A stretch of DNA of 64,000 nt, from contig NW_027192210.1 in assembly GCF_041956535.1 (NCBI RefSeq), forward strand, positions 318,021-382,020, written 5' to 3'. The notes beneath the pieces were generated by a model. That model searched no databases and had not been told where the DNA came from. It worked only from the letters and a program-made list of their open reading frames with translations. Source of the stretch: Calcarisporiella thermophila CBS 279.70 (Eukaryota > Calcarisporiellomycota). Shown one piece after another: positions 11,673-22,016 of the stretch. Both the position numbers and the translations under genes were made by a program. The stretch's first letter is position 1; each line of letters starts with the position of its first letter.

Positions 11673-12426
11673 TAACAATCAATCTTGTTTGTTTGTGTCC
11701 ACGCAGAAATAGAGGCTGGCACGACAAGCTATTAAAGCGGGGAAATTAATGGAAGAATGACTCTCCTGTGAGCAATTGAATGAGAGAAAAGGGGGGAGGG
11801 GAGAGGGAGGAGAGGAGACAAGAGAAAGGGAAATGAAAGAGATGGGAAATGCAATTTTAAAAAGAGCAAGAGAATAAGAACAAAAAAAGGAGCAAACATA
11901 TATGAAACAAAATTTTTCACACTAGTAGAATAATTTGCAAAAAAAAATCCAGTAAGGCTATATATCCAATTCTGGACGCCTTTCACTTATCTTGCTTCTC
12001 TCATACGTTATAGGCTAATGACCTTGGCTGTGTTAATCGAAATTTTTACATCCAATATTATCCATATGGTTATAGTATCAACCCTGAGATGAAAACGGAA
12101 AAATGCTGCTCTAGGTCGTATATTGCATGTTAACTGATCACTGACAATTGCTAAAATCAAGATACCTCCTTAAACATTTTAGGAGTCCTTGCTGCCAGAT
12201 TGGATCTCTCGTCTTGCCATACTGGTTCTGAAAAAGGGTTGGATTCGTTGCCCTCTTAACTGCACTAGGAAATCCGATAAGCTCATACAAGGATTTCAAA
12301 CCTAGCGCGTGGTGGCCGAGCTAAGCCACCGGACTTCGGGCTAACGATGTCTTCGTGCATTGTCCGGCGAAGAGAAGTTTCCACCTTTTACATTCTTCCA
12401 GTTCTTCACCCAGTAGATATATCAGG
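11673..12426. other. Intergenic region between divergent zinc-finger and uL14 genes
   Basis: Purine-rich leader (11750-11900) on the zinc-finger side, and about 300 bp of mixed sequence before the ribosomal protein gene. No clear TATA box and no gene seen. Confidence 0.5.
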
Positions 12427-13239
12427 ATGTCTAAGGTAAAGTAATGGATGCCATCCAGGACTGATGGATGGATGGATGAATGAACCTTTTGGAGCAAATA
12501 TACTCACCCGTTCATCTTGTCTTTTTCTATAGAGAGGTATGTTCATCATGTTGCATCTCGAGAGAAGAGGAATTGGGAGTGTGGTGCTCAACCACCCGAT
12601 CCAACACCCCACATCGCCCTTGTTTTTCATCTTTCCCCATCCCCCTTTACTAATTAATGCTCTTCTTTTCCGATTTCTTTTCCAGGACGCGGAGGAGCCT
12701 CTGGCAACAAGCTACGCATGACCCTTGGTCTGCCCGTCGGCGCCGTGGTTAACTGCGCAGACAACTCTGGCGCAAAGAACTTGTACATCATCGCCGTCAA
12801 GGGTATTAAGGGTCGTCTGAACCGACTGCCTGCTGCTGGCGTTGGCGACATGGTTATGGCCACCGTCAAGAAGGGTAAGCCTGAATTGAGGAAGAAGGTT
12901 ATGCCTGCCGTGATTATTCGTCAGCGCAAGGCCTGGCGCCGTCGTGATGGTGTCTTCATTTACTTTGAAGGTATGTCAAATTACACTTGCTCTCATCCTG
13001 AAAATGTTCATTTTTAACTTGGTAATCTTCGCTATAATAGATAATGCTGGTGTCATCATCAACCCCAAGGGTGAGATGAAGGGCTCCGCCATTACCGGCC
13101 CCGTGGGTAAAGAGTGCGCCGATCTCTGGCCCCGTATTGCCTCCAGCGCTGGTTCAGGTAAATATCTTATTTCGTCCCATTGGTCATACGTAGGATGGTA
13201 TCTAATAACGATATCTTTGTGAATGGTTTAGTCTTCTAA
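12427..13239 (+). CDS. RPL23: 60S ribosomal protein uL14 (RPL23)
   Basis: Large-subunit protein at the subunit interface near bridge B8, complete at about 140 residues. Exon 1 is only ATGTCTAAG (12427-12435). Intron 1 (12436-12532) ends in CTATAG, leaving a 4-nt exon AGAG (12533-12536). Intron 2 (12537-12685) ends in TTTCCAG. Joining these gives [20 protein letters not shown], the conserved start of eukaryotic uL14. The rest reads [40 protein letters not shown], then [20 protein letters not shown] and [12 protein letters not shown]. Two further introns follow (about 12971-13040 and 13155-13230). Without the microexon the conserved Arg4-Gly5 could not be encoded in frame. Confidence 0.95.
12533..12536 (+). 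other. 4-nt microexon of uL14
   Basis: AGAG lies between a 3' splice site (TTTTTCTATAG) and a 5' splice site (GTATGT). Only its inclusion joins MSK to GRGG in frame and gives MSKRGRGG, which matches uL14 across eukaryotes. Confidence 0.8.
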
Positions 13240-13737
13240 GCGGACGAGTGCTTATTTTTTACTTTCAATAAAAACACGGCCATTTTCTTTATAAAATTCT
13301 TCCCTTTGGAAAAGGTGGATGATAATGTTGACATCTCAAAGCTAGACTGTGATTCAACCTTTAATTTTTATTGGATTGCATTGTCAAATTGGAGAGAGAG
13401 AAAGGGCGATGAAGGGAAAGAAGCACCCCTTTCCGCCAAATGATATCTAGGAGAATATAATAAGATGGACTCGTTATAAATACAATTCCTACTAGAAAAG
13501 ATGTAAAAGAAATATAAAATTTTGCATACTTGTATGGAAGTACATCGTAATAGAAAACGAAAGATGGAGGGAGAAAAAAAACAAAATGTTCATTGTTTTG
13601 TATAAAAAGTGGAAGAGGTTTTCTAATTTTTTTTTTCGTAATAAAACAGTTTTCAAGAAAGGATTATATAAAGTAGAAAATAAGATATAAAAAAAATATA
13701 AAAGGATATAGGTGGAAGAATATAGATTATAAAATGA
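13240..13737. other. Convergent intergenic region, AT-rich
   Basis: 3' flanks of uL14 (+) and the Pumilio gene (-). AATAAAA at 13267 is a likely polyadenylation signal for uL14. No gene seen. Confidence 0.5.
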
Positions 13738-16378
13738 TTAGTACCCATGCATGAACCACTCTCCGTTCCCATTTTGGCCGCCATAACCGCCCATCGCTAA
13801 TGCTGCCGCGGCAGCTCGTTGGTGTGCCGTGCTCAACCCCCCGGCCATTCCAAAGTCCCCTGGCAAACCCAATAATCCGGCAGCGCCCAGGGTCTGCATG
13901 GCGGCAACGACAGCTGCCTGCTGCGAGGCGTGGTGGGGGGGAGGCTGGTGGGGAATGCTTGGATGGATGTGTTGATGAGGAGCGGGCTGAGGTTGACCAA
14001 GGGGATGCTGGGCCGAGTATTGTGCGCGCTCCACGCGTTGTATCTTGGACTGAATGCGTTTGCCGTAGGGGGTGCTCCGGATAGCGGGCAGCAATGGTCG
14101 GATGGCCTCAATGAGTTTTGCACGGTTGATGGGATCCGCATGGTCAAGCGCTGTTTGCACAACGTAATTGCCGTAGGAATCCCTAAGTAAGCTCTCAAGC
14201 CGCTGTCGGTTCAACAGCTCCTCTAAGAGTGCATTTTTCGTGACCGCATCCGCAACCCGGATACACTTCTCAATGACATTGGAGCTGAATTTTTGCATCG
14301 ACAAGCGACAGACGTTCCCCCTGAAATTCGTATGAATAAGACGCTGCGAAATGAGATCATCATGGAGATCCAAGATGTATTGTACAACGTAGTTCCCAAA
14401 CGGATCCATCACCAGGGTCAGACCGTTGGCTATCACCTGTTCGGCGAGCTGATGAACTTGCGAGGTCGAGGCTCGGTCAATACAGCGCTGCATCACGCAG
14501 CAGCCATGGCGATGAGTGGCAACCTCGACGCATTGCTCGGAGACAGCATCATAGATGAACTGCTTATCTTGTGATGCAAGTCGATTGAGACACTTCTGGA
14601 TGACATGGTTCCCGTTCAAATCCTAGAAAAAAAAAGTTGGGATGGTAAAAACGGATCAGAAGGCAAGAGTGTTGCTAGGGGAGGTGGGAGAGGCCTACCT
14701 TGATAAGGGTTACCACGTTCCCACTCAAGGCTCCAATCACCGCACGTATTTGCTGCGGTGTGGAAAGATATTCGATCATACGCTGGACGGCGCGCGTTCC
14801 ATGCATGTTGAGCGAGATTCCGACCATCTCTGGAGCAACCGTTTGCACGAGACGCGTTCGCTGTTCGTCGTTGCAATATTCAAGTAGCTTTTGGCACAAG
14901 TAGTTTCCAAAGGGATCTAGTGAATATCCGCACAAGTATTAGTCAAGCTAGTACTTCATTCGGTTCAGGGAGAAAGGGAAGGGGGGGGGAGGATCCTCAC
15001 CTGTCATCAATTCGACAAAGTGGGGGTGAATTTCTTGAAAGATCATTTCCACAGTTTTTCTGTTCTGCTCCTCTAGTTTCTTCTGCAAGAACCGACATCC
15101 GTGCTGGTCCTTGCAAAATGAAAACAATCTTCCCTCCAAATCCTCGATCTTCACCCCAGCAAAACGGTTCGAGATTTCAATGTCGTTGTTTTTCTTTTTA
15201 CTCTTTCCATTGCCATTGGTACTACTGGATGGAGATCGACTGCTACCATTCGAGTGCATCCCATCACTTCCCTGGCGATTCAGCGGCAGCCCATATTGTT
15301 GATACAAAGCTTGGTTATAGGGGTTGAATGCTGCAAGTGCGGCAGCAACGGCTCCAGGATCAAGGAGCGGCTGAGCAGCAAGGTAGTCTAGCGGTGCTGG
15401 ATTCGTGGTCGCGAGATTAGTAGCTGAAGCATGGGCAGCCGCAAGCTCAACGGGAGAAGTGTGTTTAATGTGGGATGCACCGTTCACAGCAGAATAAAGC
15501 AAGCGATCATGCTCCAGTTCGCCAGAAGACTGAGGAGAAAAACCCCATTCCCGCAGATATTCGACTGCATGAAGGTTGGAGTTGTTCGGAGTGGCTTCGC
15601 CATTGAGAGTAGCAGAAGAGGCCGATAACTACATCCCATTGAGAGAACAAAGAAAGGAGTTGAGTAACCAGAAAAGCAGCTGTCCGCAAACATTTGCCGG
15701 CACTTACCACATTGGAACGGTTATCTCGCCCGCGAACCAATATGGGGAAACGGTCGTCGTCTTCATTTAAATACTTGCGAGCAAATAAAGAAGACACCTC
15801 TTTGTTTTCGTCGTCGTACAGGAAGCGGTCATTGAACTGAAGAGGAGGAAACGAGGGACTCTCAAGGCAAGTGTCGTCGAGTGAGAAGGCTTTTGTAGCA
15901 GAGGGTTTCGGAAGGTTTCTCCTTGGTAACGTGGAAACGCGTTAAAACCTCGAAAACATTAACCTATTCTCCATCCGAACACTTACTGCATTTCCGGATG
16001 GTCCTCATCATTCAACTGCAGACGCTCCATATCCAGCCATTCGTCCGCTTGCTTCGAATTTCTACGCGAACCCGGAAGGGAACGCGAGGCAAGTTGACGA
16101 CCTAACAAAGGGGGAGCCAATTCTGCATTTGATCCCGGACTGACGCCATCACAGCATGCATATTGATCTTCCCCCGCTGAGCGATAGTACCTGCGGTCAC
16201 CTCCTTCTTCGTAACTTGAATCAGGCGATGAAGGAGTAGAGCTCAATGGAGAAATGCGTGCTGGAGAGACTTGGTGCAATGTAGGAGCATCGGCAGCGGA
16301 AACAAGCTGATCCTTACTTGAAATGGTTGGAAGATAAGCGGCGGAGGTTGCAAGGCCATTGCAAGGATCAGAGAGCAT
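13738..16378 (-). CDS. Pumilio-family RNA-binding protein, Puf4/Mpt5-like
   Basis: Sequence-specific 3'UTR-binding repressor with eight PUF repeats. Start MLSDPCNGLATS at 16378; the N-terminus is disordered, followed by exons carrying FPILVRGRDNRSN and PHAVEYLREWGFS-type sequence. The PUF domain starts at NRFAGVKIEDLEG. Base-reading triads: R1 CRFLQ, R2 NYLCQ, R3 TRAVQ, R4 NHVIQ, R5 CCVMQ, R6 NYVVQ, R7 SNVIE, R8 NYVVQ. By the PUF code R8-R6 read UGU, R7 (Ser-Glu) being the guanine reader, and R5 reads A. The TR-Q triad in R3 resembles yeast Puf4/Mpt5 rather than Puf3. Introns separate repeats R1/R2 and R3/R4. The C-terminal tail is His/Gln/Ala/Gly-rich. The gene is complete at its 3' end (FMHGY stop). 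Regulated genes cannot be read from this window. Confidence 0.9.
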
Positions 16379-18507
16379 TTTTATTAGGAAGGAACAGGGG
16401 GAGAATTTAGTTAGAGATCTGAAGGAGGATATGCAAAAAGAGATTCTTTTGTGGAATGGAATCAATAAATGGCCTTTAATAATGTAGTAAAGAGGGAGAG
16501 TGTGAGAATTAGATGACCATCTAGTAAAGGTGATGAGTTAATTACCTGCAAAGAGTACACGAGACAAAAAAAAATAATTATGGTTAGCTAGTGGGAAGAT
16601 GATGGTCAATAAAAACACACGCAATATTGAGACAGCTGGTATGAATGAGAATGAGGAAATGTAAGTAGACTGTTTACAGAACAATAGAATAAAGCAGAAA
16701 ATGAAGGGAATGGGGATGCAGCAAAATAATCTCAAAAGATGGCCAAAGCAAAGGCAAGAGCATCTACAGACACCAGGAAGAAGGAGAGAAAGAGATGGAA
16801 AAAGCAAAAGTCTAGTTGAAATATAAAGGGAAAAGGGGGGAAGCATTTACCTCTATTATTTTCCGCGCTCTCTCTGTGAAACGAAAAATAAATGATAAAT
16901 AAAATGCAAGTAAAGAGACGGGGGAAAGAAAGAGTTGAAAGAGACACAGCTAAAGACCCTGCAAAGACGCAACTGAACAAATATATGCACGTGCGAGCAA
17001 GGAACAGGGAAGGAGAGAAAAGAAAACACAAGAGAGCAATGGAGGAATAAAGAGTTGCGAGATTTCGATTCGGTAACGAAAGCGTGAATACGCTTCCAAT
17101 TATGGGCAGCAATGAGATCGCGCCAAACTGCGGATAAGCATATTTGTCGGAAAACGTGTTTTTGAATGATTGTTGGGTGTGGAAGCTAGCTCGCCGCTTG
17201 CGACCCGTTTCCGGCTAGCATGAGCTCCCCCTGGGCCTTGCAAAGGCACTGCGAAGCTGCGCCCAATGAGCGCAGGTGCCTTAATTTCGTAAGCAAACCC
17301 TGCTGCGGCATATTGCAACTGATCGCGCTTCTGTTAGTTGCGTAAAACCTGTGATCCAGGAAGACCCCCAGTGGGCCGGCAAGAGGCCCAAACCGCGAGC
17401 CGCGCAAAGATCGAGAAGGGAGGCGGCGGAGGGCGTAGAATCGATAGGCAACTGTGGGCGCGGGAAACAAAGTTCAACCATTAAAGCAGATGCATCACAG
17501 CAGACAAGCTTCTTGAAAAATAAGTTTGGCAGGTTTTGATCCTGCAGCTATCCAAATGACGCGGCAGGGTCTCAGAGTCCCTCACCTGTTAGAGGGCGAG
17601 TCCTGGAGCCCTCTCAACCGGAGATGCGGCACAAATACTGATGATGCAGACTCTCAATAAATCATAAGCAAACAACAATAGCTACAGTAGATTTTTGCAC
17701 GACTTTTAAATTTAATTTCGAAAGAGTAAACAGCCGAGGTTGCAATACACTGGTATTGTTATCACAAGCTCGCAAACTCACTGACTCCAAGTCTGTTTCG
17801 ATAGAAAAATTCAATATAGTGGTCACTTTTTATCTAGAAAACAACATATAGATATAGCACCAAAAGCTTTCTTGTGCTGAAATAAGATAGGAATAGGGTA
17901 ATCATTAAGTGTTTTATTAAGAGATATGTATATCTAATGACGAAGAGATGATAAAAGAAAAATAAAAATAAAAATAAACGGAGATTGGTCTCTACTCACG
18001 GGAAATGCTTCATAGTAATTTCCTATAACAAGCATAGAAAATGCATTAATACGCCTGTTACAATATGACTTAACTGTATTCTATGTGAAAATGTCAGGTG
18101 CATACCTATAACCTCCAATAGCTAATAAAGTCTCTTGGAAGCCTCAAACAGCAACTGTTTTTCTATTGCAAGCAGAAACACGCTCTCCTCTTGCCGCAAG
18201 CGACAAGAGGAGAACGCCCTATATTCGAAACAACTCATGGGAAGAGCATCATTTCTCATAGGACTTGCTTCTAGCACACATGCACAGATATAAAGGGAAG
18301 AAAATGCTTACCTTATAAAAGAGCGACTGACCAACAAGTAAATAACAAAGATGTTAAAAGCCGTGTCAAGCAGTAAATATATATATAAACAAGCAAAGCC
18401 ACATTCAACATTGACCAATAGGCGAGAGACATGTTGATTCAAGTAAAGGGCACGTCTTCAGAACATTTTTATCGGTATTAAAGTATTCAATTCAAATAAT
18501 TGTGGGC
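16379..18507. other. Long gene-free region upstream of Puf and DnaJ genes
   Basis: 16379-17100 is T-rich on the minus strand and probably the leader or promoter of the Pumilio gene. 17100-17650 is GC-rich with no convincing ORF. 17650-18500 is AT-rich, with an inverted repeat at 18184-18213. No tRNA or known element recognised. Confidence 0.5.
18184..18213. repeat. Inverted repeat, 10-bp perfect arms
   Basis: TCTCCTCTTG at 18184-18193 and CAAGAGGAGA at 18204-18213 enclose a 10-nt loop. It lies about 300 bp upstream of the DnaJ start. Confidence 0.75.
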
Positions 18508-20051
18508 ATGCGATTAAAGGCGATCTCCTTGTTCGTCTTGGTGCTCTCGGCGTGGGTTATATCCCTGGCGCTGGCTGGCCGCGACTATTATGATGTTCTA
18601 GGAGTTTCGCGGGATGCTAGCTTGCGGGAGATTAAAAAGGCATATAAAGTACTTTCAAAAAAATACCATCCAGACAAAAACCCAGGTGACAAGGAGGCAG
18701 AGGCCAAATTCGTCGAGCTAGCCCAGGGTGAGTAGTTTTTCCTGAAGAAGTATGCTGAGCTCGTGTTGAATTATTGAACCTGTTCTAGCCTACGAGGTCC
18801 TGAGTGACGATGAAAAAAAGCGCATATACGACCAATATGGAGAGGAAGGTTTGAAGCAGAGCGGACAGGGATCACAATTCCACGATCCTTTCGATATATT
18901 TAGACAATTCTTTGGTGGCGGTTCTATGAAATTCGGTAAGAATTCGTAGCTCATGGCCTCCCTTCGACTGTTTTACATCATCACCCTAACTTATGTCCGC
19001 TAAACTGCTTGTCTATTCAGAATTTCACACCGAACGAAAAGGACCCAGTCTACAGATACCCATTGACATAGAACTCCAGGACCTTTATCTTGGAAAGGAA
19101 GTTGAGGTGCGTGATAAGAATTAGGTTTGCTAGTAAGTTTGCTGTCCCCACTAATAGGACACATTGTAGTTCGATCTTTCTAGACAAGTCATTTGCGACC
19201 ACTGCCGTGGCTCGGGTGCCAAAAGCCCCAATGATATAGTCACTTGCACTTCCTGTCAAGGTCATGGTGTCAAGGTGGTTCGTCAAGCCCTTGGGCCTGG
19301 TATCTTTCAATCCTTCCAGTCCACATGCGACAAGTGTCACGGAACCGGAAAGATCATTCGCAAGGCGTGCGACGTCTGCAAGGGCCGCAAGGTCCGTCGT
19401 GGAAACGAGCAACTTACACTGGTGATTGAGCGTGGCATGGTGGAGGGAGACACCATCGTATTTGAACGAAAAGCAGACGAAACCCCCGATATCGTGCCTG
19501 GAGACTTGATATTTGTGCTAAGGGTGCTGCCCCATCCTATATTTACTCGGGATGGAAACGATCTTTACGCTACGCTGGACATCACCTTGACTGAATCTCT
19601 GGGCGGTTTCGAGAAAGAGATATCCCACCTAGATGGTCATAAAATCGTTTTGAAGCGTGATCAAATCACTCCTCATGGTAACTTCTTCTTTCTTTTATTT
19701 TCCTCCTCTCCATGGATTTGACCCGCTTTCCCGATACGAATTGAATGGTTGAATATTTTGGTAGGCTTTGTGCAGGAAATCGCTGGAGAAGGAATGCCCC
19801 ACCATAATTTCCCCTCGTTTAAGGGTAAATTATTTATCGAGTACTCCGTCATCTTCCCCATCTCAGTCACTTCGGACGTAGTAGATGGTAAGCATCACTC
19901 TAGGCTTAGTGCGATTAATTTGCGCGACTAATGCTTTCTTTCCGAATTAGCCCTTCAAAGTGGTGCCAAGTATGATCCCTCCATCGAAACCCCATCGTTT
20001 TCGAAGCCTTCGACCAAAAACAAGAAGAAACTTGAGCACTCAGAGCTCTGA
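18508..20051 (+). CDS. ER lumenal type DnaJ co-chaperone (Scj1/ERdj3-like)
   Basis: Hsp40 that stimulates the ER Hsp70 (BiP/Kar2). ATG at 18508 opens [20 protein letters not shown], a signal peptide. The J domain follows ([14 protein letters not shown]... with HPD in YHPDKNPGD), then a Gly/Phe stretch ([12 protein letters not shown]). The zinc-binding domain has four CxxCxGx motifs ([32 protein letters not shown]). The substrate-binding C-terminal domains run to [17 protein letters not shown]. The gene has about six introns. It ends in KKLEHSEL, a KDEL/HDEL-like tetrapeptide HSEL, which may be the retrieval signal. The QSTCDKC and EIAGEGMP phrases are typical of the DNAJB11/Scj1 type. Complete. 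Confidence 0.9.
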
Positions 20052-20477
20052 CGATGCTTCCTCTTTTGCTATGTATTTGTAAATATTAGAGTTTTCATCC
20101 ATTAAACCTGGCTGGTTTCTATTTGACCCCAAGGCTCTACTTGACTAGACTTTAATTTTTATTCACTTTTGAATAAAGCAGCGGAGCAAGTGTGTGCGTG
20201 TGTGTTTTTATTGATATTGCAAATCTGTCCGTACATTTAGCATTCCTAGCAATGCTATATTTTTTCTCTACTAGTGTTTGCTTGAAATTTTTTTTTACAA
20301 CGTTTATTAAGATTGGAGGGGGAGAACGAATAAATGAATGGATGAATGAATAAGTGAATGAATGATTGTATTGGTCGTATACAACTGAAATAATGACTGA
20401 TGACATGATGTAGATCGATTTATATGCAATTATTACACTAAAAGCAATGACATTGTAGACTATCTCCTTGAATTACC
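20052..20477. other. Convergent intergenic region with AATG repeats
   Basis: 3' flanks of the DnaJ gene and the Lys-rich secreted gene. It contains an imperfect (AATG)n tract at about 20327-20368 and a T-run at 20288-20296. No gene seen. Confidence 0.5.
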
Positions 20478-20479
20478 GC

Positions 20480-21153
20480 TTAACTGGATGTCTTCTTCTT
20501 GGTCTTTTTGACCTTCTTCACTCGCTTCTTCTTGGTCACTGGGCCATCCGAGGAAGACGACGACGACGAAGAGGACGATGACTTAGACGACTCCTTTGGT
20601 TTCTCCGTCACCGTCTTCGTCTTCTTCTCCTTTGGCTTCTTCTCGCTCGACTTGGATTTCTTCTCGGTGGACTTTGGCTTCTTCTTATCGCCATTCTTTG
20701 ATTTCCCACCCTTCTTCTCCCCGCTGCTGGGCTTGGACTGCTGGTTGGAAGCGGGGGCGGGGGGCGCCGTGGCCGAACCTCCTCCAACGCGGCCCACTCT
20801 GCCGTTGAGTGGATTGAGGTTCACTGGGCTCAGAACATTACCGACCCTCTCGTTTCCGTTGGGCGAAGCTGTACACAAAGAGAGGGGAAGAGGAATTAGA
20901 GCAATGAACCATGGGAAAGAAACAGGAGGGGGGTATGCATACTGGCGTCGGCTCCAGCCCTTGCTAAACCTCGAGCCGTGTTGACGATCTGGCCAAGGGG
21001 ATCTCGGATGGTGTCCAGAATGGTGTCGCGCAGCCCAATGGGGTCGAGAACGTCGACCTGGCGCTTGTCGTGGTGGTGGGACGTGGGCTGGCTGGCGGCG
21101 AGCGTGGCACCCAAAAGGGTTGCGACCAGGGAAAGTTTAAGAGGGGACAACAT
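20480..21153 (-). CDS. Small secreted Lys/Ser-rich protein with Kex2 site
   Basis: Family not recognised. ATG at 21153 opens MLSPLKLSLVATLLGATLAA, a signal peptide, followed by SQPTSHHHDKRQVDVLDPIG with a KR Kex2 site. One intron (about 20871-20939) joins GLARAGAD to TSPNGNERV. The C-terminal half is low complexity: repeated EKK/KPK/KSK units, a run of serines, then a strongly basic end (KKKRVKKVKKTKKKTSS). Such a highly basic tail might bind anionic wall polymers or nucleic acid outside the cell. A TATA box lies at about 21218-21226. Two exons, complete. Confidence 0.7.
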
Positions 21154-21217
21154 TCACTTACTTTAGGATTTTGTGCCTGCGTCAATGTGCTTGTGAAAGG
21201 GGGGAAGAAGCTTCTCT

Positions 21218-21226
21218 TTATATAAG
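21218..21226 (-). promoter_or_regulatory. TATA box of the Lys-rich secreted gene
   Basis: TTATATAAA on the minus strand, about 70 nt upstream of the ATG at 21153. Confidence 0.6.
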
Positions 21227-22016
21227 ATGCGGCCTGAGGGTAATTTTATCGCTTACGACTCTCACCCATCCCCCCATTTATTTCGAATCAATCCCTCCTC
21301 TTTTCAAGGATCCTAGTGTGTGCTAGTTTGTACTTTGGAGGTTTCGTTTTTTTGTGGGAGAGCATCAAGTGGTACGATGGTTTGATAGTAATGGGCCATT
21401 TATGCATTCGGGCGTTGGCACAAGCGGGCCTATGTTTTTAATTTTCTCGAGTTTTTTTCCTCTCCCCCACCTCTATCAAAATTCAGAATGACTTAGATTC
21501 CGGTTGAAGGGGTGCGAAGCTTGGCCCAGTTTCATCTGCTCGAGTACGACCTCGACAGCATTTTTTCTTTGCGGATCCAAATCGGTGGCAAATTCCTTCC
21601 CGGGCAAATGAAATCATCCGAATCTCAGGAGAATTAATACGAAAAACAACTCTGGATGGGTCTTGAAGATTGGTCTATTATTTTCCGGCCCATTTCTTCT
21701 GCTTTTAATAGTTCGATAATTCTACCAATTTGGAGGAGATAATTTCTAAGAGGGAGGGGGTTGTGCGATGGGAGCAAAGTGGCCTTTTATATATTATTCG
21801 GTCCGAAGAGGGGGGAGACCGCTTAAGCACATCTCGAACAAACATTAAGGATAAGTAGAGCGTATCACATGGCGAAGTAAGAAAGTGGAGAGGGAGGGGG
21901 ATTGAAATTAGAAATAACATTTCCATCTAGTCAATGCGTGATTACATCAGCAGTAACCTCTTTTGGAGTTTCACATTCACGGTAGGTTGCGGTTAAAGAA
22001 AGAGGATGCCTATCGA
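21227..22016. other. Intergenic, mixed composition
   Basis: Upstream of the Lys-rich secreted gene and downstream of CHS5. Short T- and G-runs; no gene or RNA recognised. Confidence 0.45.

Noticed and set aside
12427-12720. uL14 start at the internal Met at 12718 (MTLGLPVG)
   Set aside because: It would drop the conserved MSKRGRGG N-terminus, which splicing with the microexon restores.
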